Positions 27,293 to 35,771 of a stretch of DNA of 64,000 nucleotides are shown one piece after another; the stretch's first letter is position 1, and the number at the start of each line of letters is the position of its first letter. Below the pieces are notes generated by a model. That model saw only the letters and a program-made list of their open reading frames with translations, did not search any database and was not told the DNA's origin. Position numbers and translations under genes: made by a program. This DNA comes from Saprospiraceae bacterium (lineage in GTDB: Bacteria; Bacteroidota; Bacteroidia; Chitinophagales; Saprospiraceae). The DNA is taken from assembly GCA_016712145.1 (NCBI GenBank), contig JADJRO010000001.1, forward strand, positions 1,488,001 through 1,552,000, in the 5' to 3' direction.

Positions 27293-27313
27293 TTCAACAA
27301 GTTTGTTGTTGAA
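27293..27313 (+). other. Hairpin downstream of the RRM gene
   Basis: TTCAACAA, a five-base loop GTTTG, and TTGTTGAA form a perfect 8-bp stem 31 bases after the RRM stop codon. It precedes the terminator hairpin at 27337-27373. It may protect the RRM mRNA 3-prime end or act with that terminator in attenuation. Confidence 0.5.
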
Positions 27314-27336
27314 ATTAAATGATATAAACAGAACAA

Positions 27337-27373
27337 AAAAAAATACCTGCCCAACCGTGGCAGGTATTTTTTT
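27337..27373 (+). terminator. Rho-independent terminator/attenuator between RRM and DEAD genes
   Basis: A TACCTGCC/GGCAGGTA stem extended by seven A-T pairs with a seven-base loop is followed directly by a T run. It is symmetrical, so it could act in both directions. The next gene starts 33 bases later with no promoter-like element in between, so read-through is likely needed for the helicase. Confidence 0.85.
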
Positions 27374-27406
27374 AACCGTATTTTCCATTCTCCATTTCAC
27401 ATTTCA

Positions 27407-29065
27407 ATGTCAGCATTTCAGCAATTAGGTATTGAGGCGCAGTTGCTTCAAGCCATTACAGATTTAGAGTATACAACTCCAACCGAAATCCAGGAAAAAG
27501 CAATTCCGGTTTTATTAGATCAGGAACATGATTTAATAGCATTAGCTCAAACCGGTACCGGCAAAACTGCCGCTTTTGGACTCCCAATTTTACAAAATAT
27601 TCAACTGGATAAACCATTTACCCAGGCATTGGTCATCGCACCTACCAGAGAGTTGTGTCTCCAAATCACATCAGACCTTAACAAGTTTGCACGCCATTTA
27701 AGAGGTGTACGCATCCTGGCTGTTTATGGTGGGAGCAGTATTTCTGCTCAAATTAAAGAATTACGTCAAACGGTTCATATCGTTGTGGCTACACCGGGTC
27801 GACTCATGGACTTAATGGAACGTCAAAGCGTCAAGATTAACCAGGTAAAAATTGTAATTCTTGATGAAGCCGATGAAATGCTTAATATGGGTTTCCGGGA
27901 AGACATGGAATCCATTTTAGCACACACTCCGGCTGAAAAGAAAACAGCTTTGTTTTCTGCAACCATGTCGCCAGAAATTCGAGAAATAGCGGGTCGGTTT
28001 TTACATCACCCAAAAGAATTGGTTGCTGGGAAGAAAAACCTGATGCAGCCAAATATTACCCATCAATATGCAGTCGTACAAGCAAAAGATAAAGTCGTTG
28101 CACTCAAACGAATTGTAGATTTTCATTCTGACTTTTATGGCATTGTATTTTGTAATACAAAAATTGAAACACAACAGATAAGTGACATCCTGTTGAAAGA
28201 TGGCTATGCCGCAGATTGCCTTCATGGCGATCTTGAACAGCGCCAACGGGATAAAGTCATGAGTAAATTCAGACATAAATCAGTAAAAGTTTTATTTGCA
28301 ACTGATGTAGCTGCCCGAGGTATCGATGTTAAAAATTTAACTCACATCATTCACTTTCATCTTCCGGATGATATTGAAAACTATACACATCGAAGTGGTC
28401 GTACGGCACGTGCTGGCCAGAAAGGTTTTTCAATTGTACTGTTGCACATTAAAGAAGCCTATAAATTACACCGGATTGAACGGATGGCCAATTTAAAATT
28501 TGAGCGCTATACCATTCCACGTGCAGAAGAAGTTTATCAGGCAAGGATTGTGAATTTTATCGAACAAATCACAAACGATGTCGATGAAACTAAATTAATA
28601 CCTTTTAAGAATGAATGGGTTTGGCCTTTAATGCAAATGGATAAAGAAAAATTGGTTGAAATTATTTTACATTCTGAAATGAAAAAATTTAATTCCAATT
28701 ATCTTTCCATGCCGGATATTAATGTAGAAGAAAAATTGAGTTCCGGTAGCAGCCATCATGACAGATCCGGAGACAGTCGCGGTCGAGGTGGATCCAGAAG
28801 ACGTACTGAATCTTCAGCTCCATCTAAAAAATCAAATAATGTGCGATTGCATATTAATCTCGGTCGCAAAGACAATTTAAAATATGATGAAATACGTGAG
28901 GAAATATTTAAATTGACTAAAATCAGTGGACGCGTAATCAGGGATATTGATATGAAAAATACCTATTCCTATTTTATGACCGATCCTGAATCCTCTACCA
29001 AGTTGTTGCATTGTAAAAATTTAAAATACAAAGGCCGGGAAATTCAAATTAAAAAACCCGATTAA
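27407..29065 (+). CDS. DEAD-box RNA helicase (DeaD/CsdA-like)
   Basis: The 552-residue protein unwinds structured RNA. All motifs are present: Q motif (FQQLG...TPTEIQEKAIP), AQTGTGKT (47-54), PTRELCLQI, TPGRLMD, DEADEM (about 150), SAT, and HRSGRTARAG. A C-terminal DbpA-type RNA-binding domain (NNVRLHINLGRKDN to REIQIKKPD) follows an Arg/Gly/Ser linker, as in DeaD/CsdA ribosome-assembly helicases. It is the partner of the upstream RRM protein. Expression probably depends on read-through of the terminator just upstream. The exact paralogue name cannot be fixed from sequence alone. Confidence 0.95.
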   Translation: MSAFQQLGIEAQLLQAITDLEYTTPTEIQEKAIPVLLDQEHDLIALAQTGTGKTAAFGLPILQNIQLDKPFTQALVIAPTRELCLQITSDLNKFARHLRGVRILAVYGGSSISAQIKELRQTVHIVVATPGRLMDLMERQSVKINQVKIVILDEADEMLNMGFREDMESILAHTPAEKKTALFSATMSPEIREIAGRFLHHPKELVAGKKNLMQPNITHQYAVVQAKDKVVALKRIVDFHSDFYGIVFCNTKIETQQISDILLKDGYAADCLHGDLEQRQRDKVMSKFRHKSVKVLFATDVAARGIDVKNLTHIIHFHLPDDIENYTHRSGRTARAGQKGFSIVLLHIKEAYKLHRIERMANLKFERYTIPRAEEVYQARIVNFIEQITNDVDETKLIPFKNEWVWPLMQMDKEKLVEIILHSEMKKFNSNYLSMPDINVEEKLSSGSSHHDRSGDSRGRGGSRRRTESSAPSKKSNNVRLHINLGRKDNLKYDEIREEIFKLTKISGRVIRDIDMKNTYSYFMTDPESSTKLLHCKNLKYKGREIQIKKPD

Positions 29066-29143
29066 CGTTTAAAACCTGTTAATCAAGCTAAATTTCAAAA
29101 AACAATTTTAATTTAACGCTGTTAAACGTAGTATTGAATAGCA

Positions 29144-30481
29144 ATGGACATCTTAATTAAAATTAGTCAGCTTTTACTTAGCTTAACCATTCTGGTAGTT
29201 ATCCATGAATGCGGTCACTTCTTTCCAGCCAGATGGTTTAAAACACGGGTGGAGAAATTTTACCTTTTCTTTAACCCCTGGTTTTCTCTTTTTAAGAAAA
29301 AAATTGGCGAAACAGAATACGGAATCGGTTGGCTCCCTTTAGGTGGTTATGTTAAAATTGCAGGAATGGTCGATGAAAGTTTTGACCTCGAACAATTACA
29401 ATCGGAACCTAAAGCATGGGAGTTTCGTTCAAAACCAGCCTGGCAACGACTGATCATAATGGTTGGTGGCGTTACGGTTAATTTTATATTTGGGTTTTTA
29501 GTATTTGCAATTTTAATTTGGAAAGATGGCATTCAATACGTGCCAACTAAAGAAATGAAATACGGCATTGCCGTTGATAGTTTGGCATATACCATGGGAT
29601 TCAGGGATGGTGATCAAATAACTAAAATTGGATCGGTTGCTATCGATCGATTTGATCGAGGAACGCTTCTAAAAACACTTATTTTTGAAGAATCCCATCA
29701 AGTTGAAATCATTCGAGATGGACAATCTCAACATATTTCAGTTGATCCAAAATACATCAGCTTGTTGACTAAACCTGATTTTAAAAGTCTGGATTTATGG
29801 ACAATTCGTTTACCAGCCCAGGTTGCAATCGTCGCTGACGGCAGCCCTGCTAAACAACAAGGAATTTTAGCGGGTGATGAAATTATTTCAGTAAATAATG
29901 AATCCACCCTGTACATTCAGGATGTTACAAAACGGATAAAAGGAAAAATCAACACGCCATTTGAAATTCAATTAAAACGTGGCATGGATACACTGGCTAT
30001 TAACATTACTACCAATGATAAAGGAATGTTAGGTGTACAATGGGAGTCCATCGATAAATTTATTAAAGTAGAAACTGAAAATTATAGTTTTCTAGCTGCA
30101 CTTCCTGCAGGAGTGACCAGAGGGGTTGATATATTAACTACCCAGTTGAAAGCATTCAAACAAATGTTTGCAGGAACTATAAAAGCAAAAGACTCTTTAG
30201 GAGGATTTGCATCCATTACAAAAATGTTTCCGGCAACTTGGGATTGGAATGCATTTTGGGCAATGACAGCTGTCTTATCTATTATTTTAGCATTTATGAA
30301 TTTGTTGCCAATTCCGGCATTAGATGGCGGCTATGTTGTATTCTTATTAATCGAAGTGGTTACTGGCAAAAAAGTACCAGATAAAATTGTGGAAAAAGCA
30401 ACGATGATTGGCTTCTTCCTACTAATGGCTTTAATGTTGTATGCCAACGGATTGGATGTAGTCAGAGGATTTAGTAAATAA
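29144..30481 (+). CDS. rseP: RIP metalloprotease RseP (site-2 protease)
   Basis: The 445-residue inner-membrane zinc protease carries HECGH at residues 21-25 in its first membrane segment and NLLPIPALDGGY in the C-terminal membrane part, the paired zinc-binding motifs of M50 proteases. The periplasmic region between contains two PDZ-like domains (GIAVDSLAYTMGFRDGDQI and VAIVADGSPAKQQGILAGDEI). The family cleaves membrane-bound anti-sigma factors after a first cut by a DegS-like protease. It is followed by hscB on the same strand 55 bases later. The N-terminal ATG matches family length. Assignment is firm. Confidence 0.94.
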   Translation: MDILIKISQLLLSLTILVVIHECGHFFPARWFKTRVEKFYLFFNPWFSLFKKKIGETEYGIGWLPLGGYVKIAGMVDESFDLEQLQSEPKAWEFRSKPAWQRLIIMVGGVTVNFIFGFLVFAILIWKDGIQYVPTKEMKYGIAVDSLAYTMGFRDGDQITKIGSVAIDRFDRGTLLKTLIFEESHQVEIIRDGQSQHISVDPKYISLLTKPDFKSLDLWTIRLPAQVAIVADGSPAKQQGILAGDEIISVNNESTLYIQDVTKRIKGKINTPFEIQLKRGMDTLAINITTNDKGMLGVQWESIDKFIKVETENYSFLAALPAGVTRGVDILTTQLKAFKQMFAGTIKAKDSLGGFASITKMFPATWDWNAFWAMTAVLSIILAFMNLLPIPALDGGYVVFLLIEVVTGKKVPDKIVEKATMIGFFLLMALMLYANGLDVVRGFSK

Positions 30482-30547
30482 ATTGATCCGCTATCCGTTT
30501 TGGCAATCCACTGAATCTCGAATCTGTGGTTTTAATTGTTTACCTAT

Positions 30548-31063
30548 ATGCAAAATTACTTTGAACACTTTGGCATACCAATAGCTCATGAAATTGATCT
30601 CAGTCTATTGCGCAAAAAGTATTATGAAAAAAGTCGCGAGTTTCATCCAGATATAAATCAAAATAAACCCGATCTTGATTTTCACACAGCTTATAATAAC
30701 CAAGCATACAAAATCCTCTTAAATCCACTCAGCAGATTAAAATATATCATTGAATTGACTGAGGGTCCGATTCAGGAAAATACACAGACATTGCCACAAG
30801 AATTTCTCATTCAAATGATGGAATTACACGAAGCTATCTTTGAAGCAAAAGAATTACAGGATACCAAACAACTAAATCGCTTAATGGAAGAACTTAGTTT
30901 AGCTGAAACCAATGCTCAAAATAAGATTCATCCAATATTTAGAGACTTCGACCAGGGTAATCGCGATCCAGAAATACTAAATCACATGAAATTTTATTAT
31001 TTTAAATTAAAGTACTTTATTCGTTTACGTGAAAATTTGTCAAATTCAGAAAGCGAAATCTAA
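30548..31063 (+). CDS. hscB: Fe-S assembly co-chaperone HscB
   Basis: The product (171 residues from the ATG at 30548, MQNYFEHFGIP; an earlier ATG lies at 30536) is a J-domain co-chaperone that brings IscU to HscA. The HPD motif is in REFHPDINQN, and a C-terminal three-helix part (MELHEAIFEAKELQDTKQLNRLM) fits the IscU-binding domain. The iscS-iscU-iscA genes lie close by on the opposite strand with an O-antigen ligase-like gene between. hscA is not in the window. Confidence 0.88.
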   Translation: MQNYFEHFGIPIAHEIDLSLLRKKYYEKSREFHPDINQNKPDLDFHTAYNNQAYKILLNPLSRLKYIIELTEGPIQENTQTLPQEFLIQMMELHEAIFEAKELQDTKQLNRLMEELSLAETNAQNKIHPIFRDFDQGNRDPEILNHMKFYYFKLKYFIRLRENLSNSESEI

Positions 31064-31077
31064 TCAGTCAATTTATT

Positions 31078-32370
31078 TCATTTTATACGATTCCAAATTA
31101 CCAGAGATAATACAATCCAATAGTGCCGGAAGTTCAAAACATCCATAGAGAGTCCCTCTGCACCAATTATCAATACCAACACGAGTAATAAAAAAGTAAT
31201 CGGATCTTTCTTTATTTGATACCAACTCAAACAGTTTAAATAAAAAATAACCATTACTATCAGAATCAAGAAACCAAACAAACCTGTCTCTGCCAAAGCA
31301 CCCAATATCGTAGAATGCGGATCATAATTTGATAGTTGCACCGGGTAATTTCCTTGCATTTTTAAATTGGCAATTTCATGATTGAAATTACCAGGTCCAA
31401 TCCCCCACCATGGATTTGTTGCAAAAATTTTCCAGCTTGTCTTTTTTAATTGATAATAGGAACTTGCCGCAATTGCAAATTCATTGGATTTATACAGTAT
31501 TTCTCCAGAAGCAAAGGGCCCATTGAGGAGGCTTGAATTATTAAATTGATTTTTTGATATAAATAAAAAATGAGTAGCTGCTAAGTGCGCAGCTAAAAAC
31601 ACAACTGTAATGAAGAGCATGTATTTAAAAGTGGCCTGTATTTTAAACAGAAAGAAAAGTATCCAAATCAAAAGAATAAACAAAAAGGATTTTGTAAAGC
31701 ATAATACGGCTACTAAGCTCATCAACAATGCCAGGAATCCATATACGTTTCTTTTTGACAGAAATATAAATTCATAAAGCGCTGATGCAATGCCAATGCT
31801 TACAATTGAGATGTAAAATGAAGCTGTCGGGCTGAATGCTCTTATTCGATGGGCATCTCCAAAATATGGATATCCCTTGTAGATTTCTGTGGTCAGATTT
31901 TCGATTCCGCAAATACTTAGAATCCAACCTATAAGTCCAATGACAGAAATAATCACAGCTAAATGAATAAAAGCCCGGAAGATTCTTACTTGTGGATTTG
32001 ACGAATTGAGAACCACACAGCAAGCGATGAATACAATATGCATTGATACCAAATACAGTTTACCAATACAGTCCAACAAGCCTCCTGTAGAAAAATTTAT
32101 CAAACAAGAAATGAAGTTAATACTGAGAAAAGCTATTAACAGAACGCCATAAATCCTTATAAATTTAAATGAACTTAATTTAGTAAAAACGAGATGAAAT
32201 GTTTTCCAGGAATATTCAAGTTGGAACAAAATGACTAAAAACCACAAATCAGAAACTTGCAATTTTTCTTCCAATAATGGAAGATGCAAGATATTTTGAA
32301 ATCCACAAAGTAAAATATAAATGTATAAACTGAATTCAAGAAAAGAAATTCGATATTCAGTTGGTTGCAT
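31078..32370 (-). CDS. O-antigen ligase-like membrane protein (WaaL family)
   Basis: The 430-residue product has about 10-12 transmembrane segments. The large periplasmic loop contains NPWWGIGPGNFNHEI and DPHSTILGALAETGLFGFL, both typical of the O-antigen ligase/polymerase (Wzy_C) family, with the catalytic-type His in PHST. The family joins undecaprenyl-linked polysaccharide to lipid A core or elongates it. No glycosyltransferase genes adjoin, so it is an orphan insertion between the Fe-S genes and hscB. The precise activity is unknown. Confidence 0.82.
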   Translation of the reverse strand: MQPTEYRISFLEFSLYIYILLCGFQNILHLPLLEEKLQVSDLWFLVILFQLEYSWKTFHLVFTKLSSFKFIRIYGVLLIAFLSINFISCLINFSTGGLLDCIGKLYLVSMHIVFIACCVVLNSSNPQVRIFRAFIHLAVIISVIGLIGWILSICGIENLTTEIYKGYPYFGDAHRIRAFSPTASFYISIVSIGIASALYEFIFLSKRNVYGFLALLMSLVAVLCFTKSFLFILLIWILFFLFKIQATFKYMLFITVVFLAAHLAATHFLFISKNQFNNSSLLNGPFASGEILYKSNEFAIAASSYYQLKKTSWKIFATNPWWGIGPGNFNHEIANLKMQGNYPVQLSNYDPHSTILGALAETGLFGFLILIVMVIFYLNCLSWYQIKKDPITFLLLVLVLIIGAEGLSMDVLNFRHYWIVLSLVIWNRIK

Positions 32371-32422
32371 AGTTTAACTTCTAACTATTGCAATAGAAAA
32401 AGTATTAAATTGTAATACTAAC

Positions 32423-32749
32423 TTAGACAGCGAAACTTTCGCCACATCCACAAGTACGTGATGCATTTGGATTTTCGAAATAAAAGCCTTTACCTTGAAG
32501 CCCTCCTGAAAATTCCAAAGTAGAATTAAATAAATACAAGAATGATTTTAGGTCGGTCACAATTTTTTCACCATTGTCTTCAAAAACCTGGTCATTTGGT
32601 TGGGGGGCATTATCAAAATCCATATTATAGCTTAATCCGCTACAACCCCCACTTGTAACCGAAACACGTATGAAATGATCCAATCCAATTCCCGCTTCTT
32701 TGCGTAATTGTTCAATTTTTTCTTTAGCAGATGCTCCAAGATAAATCAT
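32423..32749 (-). CDS. iscA: A-type Fe-S carrier (IscA/ErpA family)
   Basis: The 108-residue product carries or assembles iron-sulfur clusters. The three conserved cysteines are C36 in SGGCSGLSY and C100/C102 in RTCGCGESFAV. It overlaps the iscU stop by four bases (ATGA), so it is coupled to it. Together with iscU and iscS it forms an ISC operon. This is the intact A-type carrier of the window; the one at 2363-2712 is frameshifted. The ISC name is given from context; ErpA would be equally possible by sequence. Confidence 0.9.
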   Translation of the reverse strand: MIYLGASAKEKIEQLRKEAGIGLDHFIRVSVTSGGCSGLSYNMDFDNAPQPNDQVFEDNGEKIVTDLKSFLYLFNSTLEFSGGLQGKGFYFENPNASRTCGCGESFAV

Positions 32750-33141
32750 ACAACAGGCACGGTATTCTTTTCTTTATAATCTTTAATAGCACTTTTGATT
32801 GCATCCTCAGCCAATACCGAACAATGGATTTTAACCGGAGGCAAGGCAAGTTCTTCTACGATGGCCATATTGTCTATTTCCATAGCTTCATTTAAGGATT
32901 TTCCTTTAAGCCATTCAGTTGCCAATGAAGAAGAAGCAATTGCAGAACCGCAACCAAAGGTTTTAAATTTTGCATCTTCAATAAGTCCTGATTCAGGATT
33001 TACTTTAATTTGCAAACGCATGACATCACCACATTCTGGCGCGCCAACCAATCCTGTTCCAACATTTAGATCTGCTTTATCTAATGTTCCAACATTTTTT
33101 GGATTTTTAAAATGATCAAGCACTTTTTCTGAGTAAGCCAT
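32746..33141 (-). CDS. iscU: Fe-S cluster scaffold IscU
   Basis: The 131-residue protein is the scaffold on which clusters form from IscS sulfur. The ligands C37 (in PECGD), C64 (in TFGCGSA) and C107 (in KIHCSVL) and the conserved Asp39 are all present. The HscA-recognition motif LPPVK (about 100-104) is intact, matching the presence of hscB nearby. It is followed by iscA with a four-base overlap. A short spacer with repeats separates it from iscS. Confidence 0.95.
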   Translation of the reverse strand: MAYSEKVLDHFKNPKNVGTLDKADLNVGTGLVGAPECGDVMRLQIKVNPESGLIEDAKFKTFGCGSAIASSSLATEWLKGKSLNEAMEIDNMAIVEELALPPVKIHCSVLAEDAIKSAIKDYKEKNTVPVV

Positions 33142-33218
33142 AATATTAGTTGATAGTTGTTAGGTGATAGTTGTTAGGTGTAAACATTCGTAATTCGTAA
33201 TTCCTAATTCGTAATTAA
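33142..33218. repeat. Short tandem repeats between iscU and iscS
   Basis: GATAGTTGTTAGGT occurs twice in tandem at about 33151-33179, in the same flavour as the 8-base arrays at 16.6 kb. Just downstream (about 33189-33216) a 7-base unit CGTAATT/CCTAATT occurs four times. The array lies within the isc operon, so it is transcribed between iscS and iscU. Confidence 0.7.
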
Positions 33219-34439
33219 TCAATGCGCGCTCCATTCAATTTTTGTTAAATCGATTCCTTCTTTATACATTTCCCATATGGGAGAAAGATCGCGCATATGA
33301 TTTACTCCCTTTTTAATTGCCTCAATGGCAAAGTCAATATCTGCTTCGGAGGTAAAACGACCTAAGGAAAACCGAAGCGAAGAATGTGCTAAATCATCTC
33401 CTAATCCTAAAGCAACCAAAACATAACTTGGCTCTAAAGAAGCAGAAGTACATGCTGATCCTGAAGACAAAGCAATATCCTGATTAAAGGTCATCATTAA
33501 TCCTTCTCCTTCAACGTGTTTAAAAGACATATTGGTAACATGCGGCATGCGGTGAAGTACATTTCCATTAATATAGACTTCCTCCATTTCAGATTTTAAT
33601 CGACTTTCCAATTTGTCCCGTAATTTAGACAGACGCTCGGCATCTTGTTGCATTTCTAGTTTAGCAATAGCTGCTGCTTTACCAAATCCAACAATGCCAG
33701 GTACATTTAAAGTTCCGCTTCTCATCCCTCTTTCATGACCTCCACCATCCATTTGTGCGGTAACTTTTACACGAGGATCTTTTCGACTCACATACAAAGC
33801 ACCAACTCCTTTTGGACCATACATTTTATGAGCTGTGAACGCCATCAGATGAACTCCATTTTCCCGTGGATTTACGGGGATTTTACCAACGGCTTGGGTT
33901 GCATCTGACATAAATAACACCCCTTTGCGGGCACAGATTTCACCTATTTCGCGCATAGGTTGTATCACTCCTGTTTCATTGTTAGCCCACATAATTGAAA
34001 CCAAAATTGTGTCTGGACGAATCAATGATTCCAGTTCCTGTAAATTAATTAAACCGTCAGAGGCTACCTCTAAATAACTGATTTCAGCACCTCTTTTTTC
34101 AAGGGCTTTGCAGGTATCTAAAACCGCTTTATGTTCTGTTTTACAAGTTATAATATGTTTGCCTTTACGGGCATACATTTCAAAAACACCTTTGATTGCC
34201 AGATTATCAGCCTCAGTTGCTCCAGAAGTGAATATGATTTCTTTCTCATCTGCACCAATTAAATCAGCAATTTGTTGACGGGCGATGTCAACAGCTGCCT
34301 CAGCCTCCCATCCAAAGGGATGACTCCTACTGGCTGCATTTCCAGGATGTTCATAGAAATAAGGCAACATCGCATCCACAACCCTTGGGTCACAAGGAGT
34401 GGTTGCATTATTGTCCAGATAAACTTTGTGTAAAGACAT
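33219..34439 (-). CDS. iscS: Cysteine desulfurase IscS
   Basis: The 406-residue PLP enzyme removes sulfur from cysteine for cluster assembly. Hallmarks are YLDNNATTPCDPRVVDAM at the N-terminus, TSGATEADNLAIKG, FTAHKMYGPKGVGALYV with the PLP lysine, and SSGSACTSASLEPS with the persulfide cysteine. It heads the minus-strand isc genes. A TAnnTTTG-type element lies about 34 bases upstream of the ATG. The Cys loop and length fit IscS rather than SufS. Confidence 0.95.
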   Translation of the reverse strand: MSLHKVYLDNNATTPCDPRVVDAMLPYFYEHPGNAASRSHPFGWEAEAAVDIARQQIADLIGADEKEIIFTSGATEADNLAIKGVFEMYARKGKHIITCKTEHKAVLDTCKALEKRGAEISYLEVASDGLINLQELESLIRPDTILVSIMWANNETGVIQPMREIGEICARKGVLFMSDATQAVGKIPVNPRENGVHLMAFTAHKMYGPKGVGALYVSRKDPRVKVTAQMDGGGHERGMRSGTLNVPGIVGFGKAAAIAKLEMQQDAERLSKLRDKLESRLKSEMEEVYINGNVLHRMPHVTNMSFKHVEGEGLMMTFNQDIALSSGSACTSASLEPSYVLVALGLGDDLAHSSLRFSLGRFTSEADIDFAIEAIKKGVNHMRDLSPIWEMYKEGIDLTKIEWSAH

Positions 34440-34472
34440 TAAGCTTTTGATTTATAGCATTTTATTGAGATA

Positions 34473-34480
34473 CAAAGATA
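34473..34480 (-). promoter_or_regulatory. Likely -7 element for iscS
   Basis: On the minus strand this reads TATCTTTG, an exact fit to TAnnTTTG, 34 bases upstream of the iscS ATG. A perfect -33 TTTG is lacking. No IscR-type operator is claimed. Confidence 0.45.
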
Positions 34481-34767
34481 ACACAGTGAATGCGGATTGG
34501 TTTAATGTTCCTTTCATCCAATGGGCCCAGCAGAATAAAATTCCAATCCTTAATTTTTCTGTCATAATATTTAAAAATCCAATCTTGAAAAAGTTTGGAC
34601 CGTGCGAAATGTCCTTGCTTGCAAAAATTTAATTTTCATAATCCTAAACATATCCCATTTAAATTAAAAATCGAGACCCCAATTCAATAAATAGCTTTGG
34701 ATTAATCAGGCAAAATATTTAATTTTGTTGCTGAATTATAGTATTTTATACATTAAATTTAATTATA
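34481..34767. other. Intergenic region between divergent iscS and meaB
   Basis: This is AT-rich with no supported gene. A plus-strand open frame from 34426 to 34632 starts inside iscS and has no family resemblance, so I leave it out. No clear -7 element for meaB was found. Confidence 0.4.
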
Positions 34768-35766
34768 TTGTATACTCCGGAAACTATTACATCCTGGATG
34801 GCTTCGATTCGCAGTGGAGACCGAAATGCCTTATCAAGAGCAATAACCCTTATTGAAAGTCAGCTTCCGGAAGATCGAATCATTGCCACTCAATTGATCC
34901 ATCAAATGGGTTCATTGAATTCAAATTCGTTTCGAATTGGGATTACAGGACCTCCAGGTGCCGGGAAATCAACCTTGATTGAAACGCTCGGACTGCATTT
35001 AATCCGACAAAATTATAAAGTAGCTGTTTTGAGCATTGACCCGAGTTCGGCGCTTACTAAAGGGAGTATCCTGGGCGACAAGACCCGTATGCAAAATCTT
35101 GCAATAGAGGCCAATGCCTTTATACGTCCCAGTCCGACAGGAAATCAATTTGGAGGTGTGGCCCGGCATACCCGCGAAAGTATATGGCTTTGTGAAGCTG
35201 CCGGATTTGATTACATCCTGGTTGAAACCGCTGGAATTGGTCAATCAGAATACCTCGTTTCCACCGTGACGGATCTGACCCTTTTAATTAGTCTGCCTGG
35301 ATCAGGAGATGATTTGCAAGGAATCAAAAAGGGAATTTTAGAATGGTCCGATATCATTGTATTAAATAAAGCAGACGATGATAAAGACATTCGCCTGATT
35401 TCCAGTTATAAAGATTTGCTAGCGGCATCCCAATTTACACAAAGCAGATATCCTGGATGGGATCGAAAAATATTGAAAATCAGTGCACTGCATAACAAAG
35501 GAATAGATAATCTGGTACAGGAAATAGAAAAATTTAAACTGTATATTGAAGAAAATCAAGCTATTAAAGCTTCCAGGCAGCAACAAATGGTTGATTATTT
35601 TAATCAAAATCTCAAAGAGAAATTATGGGAAACCCTGGAACAAAATCCGGAACTAAGTGCATTTCTAATTCAAACTAAAAAAAACATCCTTCATCGTGAA
35701 ATTAGTCCAGAAGAGGCAACAGATATCAGCTTAGCGTTTATTTTTGCGCTCTTTAATAAGAAGTAG
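34768..35766 (+). CDS. meaB: GTPase MeaB/ArgK family (methylmalonyl-CoA mutase chaperone)
   Basis: The 332-residue G3E GTPase protects and reactivates B12-dependent methylmalonyl-CoA mutase. Motifs are GITGPPGAGKSTLIE (P-loop), VLSIDPSSALTKGSILGDKTRM, ILVETAGIGQSE and VLNKADDD (G4). The only start that fits is TTG at 34768; no ATG exists in frame after the upstream stop, and family alignment places the N-terminus here. No mutase genes adjoin. The M23 peptidase gene follows five bases downstream. Confidence 0.9.
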   Translation: MYTPETITSWMASIRSGDRNALSRAITLIESQLPEDRIIATQLIHQMGSLNSNSFRIGITGPPGAGKSTLIETLGLHLIRQNYKVAVLSIDPSSALTKGSILGDKTRMQNLAIEANAFIRPSPTGNQFGGVARHTRESIWLCEAAGFDYILVETAGIGQSEYLVSTVTDLTLLISLPGSGDDLQGIKKGILEWSDIIVLNKADDDKDIRLISSYKDLLAASQFTQSRYPGWDRKILKISALHNKGIDNLVQEIEKFKLYIEENQAIKASRQQQMVDYFNQNLKEKLWETLEQNPELSAFLIQTKKNILHREISPEEATDISLAFIFALFNKK

Positions 35767-35771
35767 TAGAA

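Noticed and set aside
34426..34632. 68-residue plus-strand frame between iscS and meaB
   Set aside because: It starts inside iscS on the other strand, has no family resemblance and looks like chance.
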